From Saccopteryx bilineata (taxonomy: Eukaryota > Chordata > Mammalia > Chiroptera > Emballonuridae), in NCBI RefSeq assembly GCF_036850765.1, contig NC_089496.1:49342113-49406112 (forward strand): 64,000 nt of DNA, read 5' to 3'. The translations under genes and the position numbers were made by a program. Below are positions 10,683 to 23,159 of the stretch, in pieces. Below the pieces are notes generated by a model, which was given only the letters and a program-made list of their open reading frames with translations, was not told the origin of the DNA and ran no database searches. Within the stretch, counting starts at the first letter, position 1, and each line of letters opens with the position of its first letter.

Positions 10683-11038
10683 TGAAACTTTTAGTAAGCA
10701 TTTATTTGCACCAACCTTACAACACATGCCGAGGAGCAAGATCTCAGATGCTTCTGAGAGTAACAGTTTTGGAGTTTTTTTAAATGCATTTGAAACTAAG
10801 GAACAGTCCATGAAGGGGGAGGCGGTCCCTCTGCTCTTTGAGCCTCCAGCCCCGGAGCACCAGGGAAGTGTGCGCCCCCGCCCCACCGCGCGCAGGCGCA
10901 CTGCAGGTGCGGGAGCCCTGGCCCCGCTGCTCGTTCTTGTCTCTGTTTCTGGTGGCCGGAATCTGGGATCCAAACCACGGGGCAGAATCCGTGATCAGTT
11001 CTGTTGATGCTGCTCATGCCAGCACTAGAGTTTGGAGA

Positions 11039-11223
11039 GGGTGTGAGGAAGGTCACGGAACATAGGATTGGGTCAGGGGGTATGCCAAGGGGAGACGGGA
11101 GGAAGCGACCGGGAAGAGAGGGGGACAGCGCAAGGCAACGTGTCCTTAGCACAAAGTCCGCGGCCTCTCTCAGGCCGGACCTCAGGGACCAGACTGGGGC
11201 ACAGAGAGGCTGCAGAGCACGCT
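11039..11223 (-). repeat. Right arm of the ~190-bp inverted duplication
   Basis: Complementary partner of 10211-10403. Similarity begins abruptly at 'gggtgtgagg' (11039) and fades after about 11223. Inside the spacer (10683-11038) is GC-rich DNA with several CpGs (10860-10920) and no recognisable gene. Confidence 0.8.
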
Positions 11224-12458
11224 TCTGCCTCAAGGCCGGCTCCAGCCGGCCCGGCGTGTGCAAAGCATGAGAGTCCCCAATGGCGGGCCCTGGGGCAGTG
11301 GCATCTCTCTTTAAGTTTATTATTTTTGCAGTGTTCTTATGTCCCCTGCCTGTGGTTTGCACTGGTGAATGCTTGTTAATTCAGCTTTATTGTTGCCCAG
11401 GGAAAAAGAACCCCGGTGACCCGCCCTAACCACCGCTCCAGTGTGGGGCCTCCGCTGGGGGCCCGTGCGGTATTCTCTAGTCCAGCAGAAGAGCCGCAGT
11501 GGCCAAAGTTGTCTCAGGCCACGCTGCCAGAGGGTCATGATAACATCTCCAGTCACTGCCAGGGACAGTGTGAGCCCTGTCAGTCTGAGGGCTAACTGTC
11601 CTGTAGTCACAGCTAAGACCTCTCTTTTAAAGACCTCTCACTACGCTCCAGACACTGGGCCGGGCGGTGGGAGGGTGGGTGGGGGACGTGCCTCGCGTCC
11701 CTGAATTCAGTTAGTCTTCCATAGCCCTCGAAAGTGGAGAGTGTTATTCTTACTCTGCCACTGAGAAAAACGAAGGCTCAGACTGCGTAGGTGACATACC
11801 CAAGGTCACACTGGTGACAAATATAAAGGCTGAGATCCCTGACCTGCTCTGCGCTAAGCTGCCCCTAAGATAACTTGAGAATATAGCGCCAGGGGACCGA
11901 AGGCTGGTTCATCGTCACCGGCTGGTGGACAGGAACTGAGCCTGCCCCCTGCACCCACCTGATTCCATGAGAGAGAGAGAACGGATTAGGGAGAGAAGCT
12001 ACGAGACTTGCAGCGGGGTAGCCTCCATCCCATACAGACGACGCAGCGCAGGGAAGGTGTTGACAAATGTTGGAATAAATTAGAAAAATTCGAACCAATC
12101 TTTGTTATGTTTGTTCAGCTGCCTCTTGTTCTTTAACTCCCATTCCAATTGAACCAAAGTTTTCCTTTCTCTGACAAGAGTCCAGCCCGAACTTTAAATC
12201 TCCCCGCCCCCCATCCCCGCAACAATACCTATTTCTCTGGGTGGTTGGAAGGAAAATCTGAAAATTATAATGAAATGTGCAAATGATCATATTCTCATCT
12301 GTCACCTCATTGCGTTATATAACAAACTAAGATCTGGAAATTGCAGGAAGTTGAAATGCGCACACGCAGACAAAATGGTCTTGTGCAATTTTTAACACTG
12401 AGCGGCAAATTTGGCCAGCTGTCTCCGGGTCAAAGGAAAAAGAGAAAACAAGATCAGC

Positions 12459-12460
<2 letters not shown>
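11224..12460. other. Mostly single-copy DNA with a MIR fossil
   Basis: No gene is recognised. At about 11715-11860 the minus-strand MIR landmarks 'tgccactgagaaaaacgaag' and 'acccaaggtcacactggtga' are visible. The rest shows no family I can name. Confidence 0.45.
11715..11860 (-). repeat. MIR SINE fossil
   Basis: The core 'acccaaggtcacactggtga' preceded by an equivalent of 'gatgaggaaactgaggctca' (here 'ctgagaaaaacgaaggctca') gives the minus-strand MIR order. It is strongly diverged. Confidence 0.6.

Positions 12461-12463
<3 letters not shown>

Positions 12464-12500
<37 letters not shown>
12464..12500. repeat. (TA)n microsatellite
   Basis: About eighteen TA units are followed by an AT-rich degenerate extension to about 12530. 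The 87-codon frame that crosses it encodes a Tyr-Ile run and is an artefact. Confidence 0.95.
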
Positions 12501-12506
<6 letters not shown>

Positions 12507-12530
12507 TTATTTATATATTTATATTAGTAA

Positions 12531-15500
12531 TTTCCAAAAAAACTCCCAAAACAATAGCAAACACAGACATTCCTCTCAAGGACACAGATTCCCCTGGCAC
12601 TTAGATCTGAAATAAATCTCCCTAGACGACCGAGGATGACATTGGAACAGGTAATGACCGTTGTCCTCATCACAGCTCTCCCCACTAAAGTCAGTAGCAT
12701 TCTACGGTGTCTTCAGTACACTTCACAAAATACCAAAGTATAGTCCGTGAAAAAAAAAATTGCCAAAGCACGAAAATAATATGGTCCATTGGCATGTATT
12801 TCTTGAACTCCAACAAAACCAGGATTGAAACCTAAAAATTTTAAAAATAGAATGCATATCTTTTCATCTTCTGTAAGTGACATTTTTATCCGTAGAGCTT
12901 TGATCAAAAGTTGGGCAAAAGATGGTTTGAGGATCTAGTGACCTCAGAAATGCTTCATAGGACAGGGGTGTAAGACAAACAGTCTGGCTGGAAGTGGGGG
13001 TGCTTGGTAGAAAGACTACATTTCTCCAGCTCGCCCAGAACTTTCTGGGTTTGGGAACTGAACGTCCCACATCCCCAAATGCGCCTCAGACCCAGGCACA
13101 CTGGGACAGTTGGTCCCCCTAGTCCTGGGCTACAACTTTTAAGGTCACATTTAAATAGCAATGTGCTGTTTTCACTTGGATTGTATATTTTTCTAAAGGT
13201 GGCGTTGGGTGATCCTGATGAGTTCCCCAGAGGTGGATGGAGCTCGTTATTCCCAGTACTCACAGGGACTAAACCGGCCCTGAGTCCCCCCCCCCCCTTT
13301 CCCGCCTCCCTGACCTGAACGGTCCTCAGAAGTTTGGCACACACGCAGTGTGTTTAGTAAGAAACTCAACACGTGGTATTTCCCATCACACTGAAAATAG
13401 ACCAGTGTGATAGAAAGCAAACTTTGGGGACATGTGAGCTTCCGATTTTGTGAGCGCCTTTGACACAACTTCCCCCAGCCCTTCTGGTCATCCCCGAAGC
13501 TGGATTGCCACTGAGCCCCTCCCTCCCAGCCCGGTTTCCTGTTATATAATAGGGGGAAGGTGTCTGAAAAATCCGACTGGGCACTGGGTGTGATAAACTG
13601 AGAACCCCCCCCCCAAAAAAAAAACCCTTAACCTTTGTGTTTTTGATTCTGTGCTGAGACACAAGGGACAGCGACTAAGGCCTCCTCCTCCATCTTGCTG
13701 AAGCTCCAGTGTGTCCTTCAGGGGGACTCAGAAGGTCGAGCCCCCGTCGGTCAGGGCCAACTCTGAGACTATGGATGGACTGTTTCTTTCCATGGGATTC
13801 ACTGCCTCCTTCTTATGCTCCACGGAGCTCGTGGGGTCCGGGAACAGCTGCTCTGGCCTCGCTGCCTTGGAAGCCATCCCTAACTGGTTCACGTTCCAGG
13901 AGCTCTGAGTTCAGAAGGAGGATGCGAGTACCACAGTGTTTGAGTGGGTGCACATTTCTGGCAACCGTGCCAGGTGTATTTTACATAAATCCGCTCCTTC
14001 AGTCTGGGCACTAGGCTGTGACGGCGGACACGGGGATGCCCTCTTCCCAGGTACGACCAGGGTGGTTCAGGTGAGGCTTCTAGAGTCATAGGGCTGGGAG
14101 GTGGGCGGGGTCTTATTGCCTCCCTGTTCCTCCCCAGACACCATGAGTCTTCACTGTGAGGGAGACTGGCTCCTTGACAGTGCCTCGTCTCTCCGCATGC
14201 CGGGTGGGCGGGGACGAGGCTTTCAGGGAGGCATGGTGGAGTAGAACTGGTGTTGCAGACAGCAGTCTTTAAATAAAGGTGAGCTGGGTTTGGCACCACA
14301 CCTAAGCTGGACCCCACCCCCACCCCGGCCAGAGCAGAAAGGGGATTGTGTCAACTCTTCAGTCTGTCCGGGGCTGCCAAGCAGTGGGTTCTGCTTCTCC
14401 CCCAGCCGGCTGGCGCGGGGCTGCAGGGACCTTAGTGGGGGGAGCTCTTCCTTTGCCGCCCTTAGTCCCACTGCAGGCCTGTGCACTGTGCGGCTATTCT
14501 CCCTGCAGAGCTGTGGGACCCCGGCCTGGCCGGGCGATGTGATTTCTCCAGCTCCAACAGCCGTAGAAGTACGTGGTCTTTGCATTTCGGTTTCTGAGCA
14601 CCCAGGTGTTATAAAAAGCCAAGCGCTGCTCCTGTTGGATTTCAGCTAGCTGTACGGACACGTCTCTGGTTAGGGATGAGTTAAGTGAGGGCCCTGCTGT
14701 TTTGGAGCCTGGGTCCCCCCCCCCCCCGAAATGTGCTCTCTGGCCCCTCAGGCCTGCTTCTGGGCGCTGGAATAGAAATCCCACTGCGCCTGCCCCAGGG
14801 AGCTCAGCTGGTGTCATCGCTGTCCTCCCAGATCCATCAGCACTCGCTGACAAACAAGGAAACTGGATCCCTGTTGGACACAGGCTCCCCTCAGTCATGC
14901 ACACTGTCTCTGGACTCCCTCTGGTATCGACAAATAGGGCGCGGGGACGTGGGCGGCAGCTGCGGCCCCGCAGACAGCCTGCATTAGCCTCGGCATGAGG
15001 CCCTTGGCCCGGGCAGCCCGAGCACTCCAGAGAGGATTAAGCGATTAGTACTGTGTATGTTACCGCCCTCTTTTTATTCCTCGTGACTTTTCAGTTTTGC
15101 TCACTTCATAAAGATATAAAAGGGGGCTCTGAGTAAAACCAGATGCATTGATACATTTTTGGGGGGTCTGCTGGGTAGCACATGTCAGACATTGGGACAG
15201 CGTTGAGACATTATCAGGTTTCTCCGTGAACACAGAAAATTATCTTGACTCTGTGACAAATATTGGTCTAAAGAGAGCTTTGAGGTGCTTTATATATTTA
15301 GAAGATAAAGATTCGCCGGAGTCTCTTACTTATTCTGTTCGAGGGGTTGGTATATGTAGGTTAGATAATCACTGAATGGACTTTGTTCCCTGGAATTTAG
15401 TAAAAGGTCAGTGGATCTCAGGAGATTTTGCTGCTGGTGTGGGTTTAATAAAGTAGTTAAATATAGCACTTCTTTTTTTCTTGCCTTTATTTTTAGTTGA

Positions 15501-16354
15501 CCAAATTCTCTGGAATATTCTGCCACAGAAGTAGCCCAAAGAAATATCATTCGTATTCTTTTTTTTTTTTTTTTTTTAAGAGCGTAATTTTTAGGTTGTA
15601 AAATGCTGGCCTCCTACATTCTGTATTGCCATCGCTCCACATTCATTCGCTCATTCATTCATTCAACAAACTTTTTATCGAGGATTCGCTCTGTGGAAGT
15701 GGAGAAATACAGAAGATGCTAACATGTATGTATCCTTTGTCACCCCAAAGACCATATTCTCGCTGGGAAAGCATATTAATACTACATGGACCGCAGAGCT
15801 GTCCTAAGACAGTTGATGAGTAAGTGCCCATGAGCTGCGGCAGCAGGAGAAGTGGGCTCGCGGCAGGGACGGCCCAGTGAGGAGGGACAAGGGGGCGGAG
15901 CTCAGTAGAGGAGGGTGGGCAGGACAGCCCTGGGAGCCGAACAGTGTGCAGGGGGGAAAGGGCTGGCTCCTGTTGGGGTCTGGGAGGCAACTCGAAATTC
16001 AGACTTGGGGTTCACGCTGAGGTTGGAAAGGGACAATACAGACCTCAAGGTGTCACGTTGTGAAAAGTGTGGCTTTTGTCTCATAGAAATTGGGGAACCT
16101 TACAGGTATTTGCAAAGAGATGTGAACGAGAAGGCTAGTTTACAAGGCGTTTGATAGGCGTTCACGGGCTAGATTGGCAGGTAGGATGAGACAGGGGGCT
16201 TTGGGGCCAGCCGGGAGGCCATTGCAGCAGTTCCAGGGTGCAGCTCAGAGGACCTGAGTGTGGTCACCACCGACGGAGGGAGGGAGGAAGCTTCCCGGAG
16301 CAGGAAGTCAGTCTGCTGAGTTGTTGCTGGGGAGTTGGAGCCAACATTTTGGAG
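12531..16354. other. Largely single-copy DNA, no gene recognised
   Basis: This 3.8-kb stretch has open frames up to 144 codons on both strands, none with a domain I can name. It includes C runs at 13287-13299 and 14716-14728, a T run at 15559-15577, and L2/MIR-like wording near 15640-15680 ('attcattcattcaacaaac'). Part of 13600-15000 is GC-rich, which inflates open frames. Confidence 0.4.
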
Positions 16355-16560
16355 CCCTTCCCATGAGCCCACCAAAGTGCTAAGCACTTTACCTGCAGTT
16401 AGTCTTTACAGAAACTCTGGGAAAATAGGGACTGCCATTAGCCCCATTTTCAGATGAGAAAACTGAGGCTGAAGGGGTCAAGTATTAATAACTTGATCAA
16501 TGCCACTTTGTAGGAAGCGAAAGAGCCAGGCTTGGACTTACACTCCAAACTCCTAAGCAC
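16355..16560 (-). repeat. MIR SINE fossil
   Basis: Clear minus-strand MIR order: 'gtgctaagcactttacctgc', then 'agccccattttcagatgag' and 'aaaactgaggctgaagggg', then 'aagagccaggcttggactta'. It is one of the better preserved MIR copies in the window. Confidence 0.75.
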
Positions 16561-17711
16561 TGCCTGGTGGTGGAGGGGACTCAGGGGGTGAGGGAGAAGG
16601 AGAAGAAACTTTCTTCAAATACTGGAAATGTAACATTTCAAAAGAATTTTTTTATTATTATTATTTTCTTGACCTGGATAAAATGGTAGGTTGAAATGAA
16701 AATGTATAAATTACATTTTCATAGAAAAAAAAGAGATACTCTGTGGAGACAAAGTGAAGTTCACGCAAAATGTCCCATCTTAAAACGGACGCGAAGCTCA
16801 GAAATGCGGTGAATGCACGATGTCTGGCTCCGTCCCCTTTATTTGCAGGTTCTCCTTCGCCGAGTCTGCCTAGGTGCGCATGCGCATAACTGTCGCAGGG
16901 ACTCGGGCGAATGCAACCTCGGCTCAAGCTCCAAGTGAAAAATGGCTGTCGTTTTGACTTTTAAAAAATTATCTGTTTATTTCCCTTTCTCTCTGTCGAT
17001 AACTCCCCCGGTTGTAAGGCTGAAATCTTATAAATACGGCACAGTCCAACTTAACAAAATGAGCTTAGTGTTCTCAGGGCAGTGCGACTTGAACAACACA
17101 TAATTTGGCACAATTTGGTGGGCCCGAGCTTAAGACAAATACGCGACTGAGCGCGCATAGAGGCTTTATTGTTTCTAAGTGAGTTCATGTCGTCGTGTAC
17201 AGGGGCTGCACTGATCAGAAACCCCCGCGCGGCCCTCCGCCCCGTCGGGGCGTCCAGCCCGGTGCTTTCATAAGCGTTGTATTCACAGCACGTTTCTCCC
17301 TCCTCAACAGGAATGCTGCCGTTTCAAATGGCCATCTGTGCTCTTGGCAGAATCGTGACTGCCATCGCCGTTTGCCCCCTGGTCCCTCCTGGTGTCACCG
17401 AGAGTTGGAAGGGCAGAGCATCCCGGGTCAGGAGGGGTGGCCTGTGCACTCTGGTTGTCGAGGGTAATTAGGAGAGGGATGACGGAGGGGATATGCCACG
17501 TGGAACTGATACCTGGGGGTTTCGCTGTCCATTCTGAGTGCTTGAAATCACGTTTACAAGCGGAAGAGGAGATGAATGTGGAACTGCTTGAATTCTTGAG
17601 TAAAAGGAAGAGAAGGAAAACTTAAGGTTTCTCAAGTATCTATATGCCAGGCGCCCCGTTTCTAACTCAGTAGCCATATACCCAGTCCCAGATTTTGCCT
17701 GTTGTTCTAGC
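16561..17711. other. No gene recognised; CpG-containing segment
   Basis: The stretch 17140-17260 is locally CpG-rich (aatacgcgactgagcgcgca, cccgcgcggccc). I see no promoter motif or exon that ties it to a gene. Open frames of 60-90 codons overlap in several phases. Confidence 0.35.
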
Positions 17712-17712
17712 C

Positions 17713-18008
17713 CAGTGATTTTCAACCGGTGTGCCACAAGGATTTTTTTTAGACATGCAATACCTGACTATTTAGGCAGGGGCACTGATCTCTTTTCCCT
17801 TAGATTGTCAAATAATAATAATAATAATAATTTTTAAAAAACCCAAAAAACAGCTAACACAACAATAGCCGTCCATTGTGAATGAATCAAAATTTACCTC
17901 TTTTTTTTTTTTTTTTTTGGTCAGATCGCCCAAAATATATTTTTTGGCATGCCATAGAGTTTTAGTAGTTTCTTTATGCTATGTGATGAAAAATGTTGAA
18001 AATCACTG
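17713..18008. mobile_element. Nonautonomous hAT-type MITE, ~296 bp
   Basis: Terminal inverted repeats are cagtgattttcaac and its complement gttgaaaatcactg. The flanking octamers ttctagcc (17705-17712) and gtctaaca (18009-18016) agree at five of eight positions and fit the TCTA core often duplicated by hAT elements. The interior includes an (ATA)n run and a T run. It has no coding capacity. The decayed target duplication makes it older than the 5587 element. Confidence 0.75.
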
Positions 18009-18016
18009 GTCTAACA

Positions 18017-18879
18017 TAATTAATAATAGAACTCCTTTCCACGTTCAGAAGTGTCCCATTTTGGACAATAAACAATACAGTTGTCCTCTGTATAATCTGA
18101 AGAAGAGTTCTTTATGGAAAATCTCACTGTTTCTATTGTTCACATCTGGAAAGTGAATCTCTGAGAGGTTCACTAGTTCAACACACAAAGCTCAACATAA
18201 CGAGGATTTGACAACATAGACTATTTCTTCTTCATCTTGATACCTCCCGAAGAGTGTGTTATCTGTGCCAGAACAGTGGCCCTCATCCAGTAACAGAGCC
18301 GATTAATTCATTTTCAAAGCTACTTGTAAAGGGAGAATCTTGTTTCAGTTGCTTCCAGTGGTGGGAAGATGGACCTGGCATGATTTCCCCACGCTCCCTC
18401 TCACCTTGCCCCCCTTGAGACCAGGGCTAAAATTTGGAGAAGTAGATGAAGAATGAGTTGAGGTTGTAATATGGGCTTATGGGTTACAAGAAAGGTAATA
18501 TATCTGTACAGGAATCAGACCCAGAACTACTCCTGCCTACCACAAAGTCAATGGCTGGGCCATCCCGTGGGCAGAATCAGGGAACCCAGTATGTACAGCA
18601 TCAGGTTTCTGCATCATTTTGGGTCAATATGTAATAACGCGCTTGTATGTGGTGTGTGTTTGGTAGGTCTTAGCCCATCACAGAAGACCTAGAGGGTCTT
18701 TCAGGTCTTTGGGTAAACTTCCACTGTAGGAAAAAACACAAAGAATAAGGAGCTCTATACAGGGGGCCGGAAAATCCTGATTCCTCCTCCACTTCTCAGT
18801 TCCTAGCCATGTGACCTTGACCAAATCAGTTGTTTTCTTTTCTCGATGGAGGAGAAGGAAGAGGAGAAAGGGGTATTAG
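18017..18879. other. No gene recognised
   Basis: Sequence of intermediate base composition without a recognisable repeat, RNA gene or coding motif. Confidence 0.35.
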
Positions 18880-19078
18880 CTTACAAAGGGTCCTTGCCTA
18901 TTGCTAGTTTTTGTCCACAAAGTTTTACTAGAACACAGCCACACTGATTTGTTTACACATCGTCCGTGTGGTTTTCCAGCTACAACAGCAGAGTGGAATA
19001 GTTGCAATAGAGACTTTATAAGCCACCTAGCCAAAAAAATATGCCCCTTTACAGAAAAAGCTTGCTGATCCCTGGATT
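18880..19078 (-). mobile_element. Ancient hAT/Charlie-class fossil fragment
   Basis: It reads in antisense to a common mammalian element that ends in 'gtcagcaaac...ctgtaaagggcc' and includes 'ggctgtgttccaataaaact'. Here the matching text is 'gttttactagaacacagcca' (18921 on) and 'cagaaaaagcttgctgatccctgg' (18 of these bases are diagnostic). The family name is uncertain. Confidence 0.5.
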
Positions 19079-21873
19079 AAATGATCTCTAAGCTCACCTT
19101 CACTTTGTGAAAGTCTAACTCCAAGAAAGGAGAATAAGGAAGGGAGGAAGGTAAGGTCAGAGTTATAAATCTGTGTCAAAAAAAAACAGAAAGCAATTTG
19201 CAAATGAGCCACATGCCAATTAATTGCCCTAACCATAACACATCGCAGCTCCCTCTGCTGCCGGGAGGACCTCTGGAATACAATATGGGGTCAAGGACGT
19301 CAAGAAAGGTAACAAATCGGGGCAGTCATCAGACTCTCAGAATCATTTCCAACATGGCGGTCACTGCAGGCGAGGAGGGAAGTTTCTGTTTGCTCCTGAT
19401 GCACATGCTTGAAGCAGGGAAACTGGTTGGATTTGGGCCCTTAAGCTAGAGGGTAAAGCTTTTTCAGTGGGAAGTAAAAACCAAGAGAGGACAGGGAAAG
19501 CGTGCTTGAGAGAAACGTTAACCATGGAGAAGAGACCCAGAGCTAATAAACAGGGCTGGATGGGCTCTCCTGGCCTCAGACAGTAGGTGAGGATGGCTAT
19601 TGTTGCGATTGCATTAAATCATACTAATCGCAGTGCCAGAAGGCCCTTGCATGATGAAGTGAAGGGGCCCTCAATGGCGACCCGGAGGCCCTCCGCTCCT
19701 GCCTCCGCGGGGCAGGGCTGCTGTCAGCCCTCTCGAGCGAGGTCTGCATCCTGTCTTAGGGCCCAGCTCTGCCTTCGGTGGAGACTTGCAGCACTGGCAG
19801 ATTTCAGTTTGGTTTGGAGTTTTGTTGTGTGTTTCTTGGCAGGAGGGGACCCTCCTCCGTCCACGGAGCTCCCAGATTAATGGTTGAAGTAACACCTACC
19901 AGCGGGACCAACCCAGGCTCAGGGCAGGCAGCCTTTCTGGTGTTGACGCATGACTCCTCTTGACTCACAGCCTCACTCCATTTTGCTGGCTGTTGGAGGC
20001 TGCTGCCCTCAAAGTCTAAATTGCCTGTTTCACGATCGATCTGAAAAACACGCTCCAGGGGACACGTGCTTTCCTCCCCGGAGCGGAGCGTGCCTTTGTG
20101 GGGAAACCTTCGCGGAGACAAGAGGAAGTTGCTCAGTGTTCGAGCGAAGCCCAGCGCAGGAACTAAAATTAGCGTTCACCCACAAAACCGGGACTTGTTT
20201 TCTTTCTGAAGTTTCCTTGAACTTTTCCGCTCACGGTCTTGGGGAATGGTTGAGATAAAGTCTTAAGAACCCAAAGCCAGATGGAGGCTCGGCCTTTTCC
20301 TCTCGACTCCAGTGAATTGAAGGAAAAGCTGTCACAATCTTGGTGTGTTGGCTTGTCACAATCTGTGACAAATCCTTTGGGGAACAAGGTGGGATATGAA
20401 AATATACGGTTATGTGTTTATTTACTTATATATATTTTTTGCCCTTTCTCTGAACCCAAATTGCGCCAAAATGCGCTACTTTTTTTTCTACTTGGTAGAA
20501 GAAGGGTGGAGATATTTATTTCTCCAATCTGTCTCTCTTGGGAATCTCAAGAAAATCAAAATGTTTCCTGTGAAGTTTTAAAATGGGTTAATTTAACTGG
20601 GAGCATGGCAATTACACTCTGCCACACATAATAAGACATTTTTTTACATCATGGGCAGACGTTGAGTCATGTGAATGCCCTTCGTTTGTGACGGACAGAA
20701 TGCACGGACCCAAGGGAAGCTGAAGCATCTGCTAAGTAGCCTCCGTCCCCTGAGTCCAGTCGTGCTGAAAAAATATGAGAAGTGAAGAGCGAACTGAATG
20801 TCGTGAAAACCAAACAAGTTGCTACTGTGCAAAAGGGCATTTGAAAAGAAAGTGCTGGGCACACTCTCCAGTGTGTGTGTGTGCGCGTGCGTGTCCTGTG
20901 CCTGCTGGCCTGGGCGAGAGCAATGGCCATCACTTCTGAGTTTCTAGGCAGGAAAGCTGGCCTGGTTTCCATCTGTCCCACGTAGAGAAAAGCCAAGCAT
21001 TTGAGGCATGTCAGGGAAACAAAATGGACTTGCCTGGTGGGTCGTTGAGAAGAGGATGACAGTGAGTTCCCGCCCGAAGGCCAACCCCTCCCCACCACCT
21101 CCTACCGCTCTTGGCCAAGGGCAACTGGCGCAGGAACGGCTCCCGGTTCCCAAATGAAGGTGGACCCGATAGCTCACCTCTCTGCTCTGAGTCTGGGGAA
21201 AGTTCTTATTTCTGCAGCGCCTTCCTTCAATGGAAACTTCCCTTTCATAGGTCAACTTAAAGCCAGAATCTCAAGGATGTAAAACCACCCACGAGAGTTA
21301 ATTATTTTCCAAGTGACACAGAACTCAAAGAAGGGGATTTGTTTTCATCTCACCTTCTCACCCTCTGTGAGTGGCAGCTGTATGTTCCAGACAAGAGGAA
21401 TTCCCATGGAGTCACCGTTCTAGGACAATCTAGCCGGAGAGGTGACCTCGTCGTCGTTGGAATTCATTTAAAAATTGACACTCCAGGGGAACTTTCCATA
21501 TGTCCCACCTCCCAGACACAGAGCACACTTCTCAAACTCTCAAAGACATTATTTATAACGGTTCTGACAAATGGTGGCGTTGCACCAAGACGCGTGGCCG
21601 TGGATTTTCCTCTCGTCGGCTGTATTTGCAATTCCAAGCCTCCCAGGCACATGGCAAAGTCCTGCTTCTTACACCAGCCAAGAAATTTCATCAAGCTCAG
21701 ACTGCTTGGAGGAACTGAGGATTGAGGACCCTGTGTAGACAATTACACGTTTATTCAATCAAGTGTTTTTGCTTTTAAGTAGAAGTTGAAGAGTTTACGA
21801 GGAGATGCTGTTTTTAAGAGAAGCAAAGTGATTTGCAGATGGGCCTGGGCCTATTCTTTAGTTTTTTGGGTGG
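19079..21873. other. Repeat-poor 2.8-kb stretch, no gene recognised
   Basis: No young or clearly old transposon is visible. A small (GT)n/(GC)n run lies at 20871-20892. Open frames up to 143 codons exist on both strands and carry no motif I recognise. Repeat-poor DNA like this may hold constrained non-coding sequence, but I cannot show constraint from one genome. Confidence 0.35.
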
Positions 21874-22010
21874 TTTTTTTTTTTTGAGGTTTTAGAGAAG
21901 AAAGATAGAGTGGGGTAGGGACAGGAAGCATCAACTTGTAGTTGCTTTTGAACCAATGACCTTAGCATTCCAGATAGATGCTTTATCGGCTGAACCACCA
22001 TAGGTCAGGC
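21874..22010 (-). mobile_element. VES-type SINE, short form, old
   Basis: The T run at its left is the complement of the A tail, and the right end is 'ccaccataggtcaggc', the complement of the gcctgacc head. The interior 'ggaagcatcaacttgtag' is diverged from the usual 'ggaagcatcaactcccat'. No clear target duplication. Confidence 0.7.
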
Positions 22011-22020
22011 TAGTTAACTC

Positions 22021-22190
22021 TTTTTTTTTTTTTAAGATTTTATTTATTCATTTTAGAAAGAGGAGAGAGAGAGAGGAGAAGAAAGCATCAACTCCCATAT
22101 GTGCCTTGACCAGGCAAGCCCAGGGTTTTGAACTGGCGACCTCAGCGTTCCAGGTTAACACTTTACCCACTGCACCACCACAGGTCAGGC
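22021..22190 (-). mobile_element. VES-type SINE, short form
   Basis: T run, then 'gatttt atttattcatttt', a purine-rich (gaga)n stretch, 'catcaactcccatatgtgcc' and the head complement 'accaccacaggtcaggc'. It is less diverged than the adjoining copy at 21874, from which only ten bases separate it. Two independent same-orientation insertions side by side is the simplest reading. Confidence 0.82.
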
Positions 22191-22194
22191 TCTT

Positions 22195-22750
22195 CCATTT
22201 TAAGCAGTTTATTATTAACTTGGACATTTATCAGAAAAATAATACCCATTATTGGTGAGAGGTTGGAAATGGGCATACCCTTACTTTTCCAATAAGAGTG
22301 TAAATTGTTATGGGTTTTTGAATAAAATTATATGTACACTGTCATTCAGGGAAGCCCCTTTAAAATGTTTATCCGAAGGACATAGTCAATCATATACATA
22401 GGTGTGTATATTCAAGAATTATCATCCCATTTGTTTAAGAATGAAAAATTTGGAAAGAACAAAATTCCCAATATAAGAGAATGGCTGAATAAATGATGAC
22501 ATATGTAGTCTGCCTGCTACATGAAAATTATTTTTGAAGACTTCTCAGACACATAGAAAGGGATATTTTCTTAATATAATATTAAGCAAACAAAATGCAG
22601 GGACTGAAATAAATGAACTAGTTTTGGTAAGTAATATATGTAGAAGAAAACTGTTAGAAGCACATACTCACTGGTGCATTTGTTTTTATATCCGACTGGT
22701 GAAATTATGGAAATGACCTTTTTTTGCTTTTCCATATTCGCCATTTAAAA
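22195..22750 (+). mobile_element. Ancient L1 3'-end fragment
   Basis: The order 'attattggtgagaggttgga', 'aagagtgtaaattgttatgg', 'gaatggctgaataaatgatg', 'ctacatgaaaattattttt' parallels the L1 ORF2 end and 3' region on the plus strand, heavily mutated. No open frame is kept. Confidence 0.6.
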
Positions 22751-23159
22751 CTGCCATCTTTGTTGCTCAGTAACAATTGCTTGTGGACATTATCACATGA
22801 GTCAACCTGCAGAAGGTTATGCTGCCAGAACACAGGTAGAACCTGACAAGGCCTTGGTCTTCAAGGACCTTAGTCCCAACGCTTGGAAAAATGACAGACA
22901 CTTGTATCCTCAGCACATGGTAGAGGATCTCTTGAGCAGATAAACTGGAAGAGTGACGACATCCCGGACGTGCAGGAAGACTGGCACATTCAGAGTTGGG
23001 GTGGCGGGAGCAAGGATGAGGTCTTAGACTGCCAACCTCTGAGCAGAGGCGACCTCTTTCTCAGTATCTTACTTGCCTGGGCTAGCGACCATTAAAATAA
23101 ATTGTGAAAAAAAATTATCCTGTGAAATTCCAGCTCAAGTCATTTGTCATGTGACCTCA
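22751..23159. other. No gene recognised
   Basis: About 400 bases without a recognisable repeat or coding frame. Confidence 0.3.

Noticed and set aside
10122..10973. Pro/Ser/Leu-rich and Lys/Glu-rich frames on both strands
   Set aside because: Direct translations of the (CCTT)n and (CCCT)n tract. The shared peptide-like words near its edge led to the inverted duplication, not to a gene.
17140..17260. CpG-island promoter
   Set aside because: Only a short cluster of CpGs, with no exon, TATA or initiator-like context nearby; too small to call.
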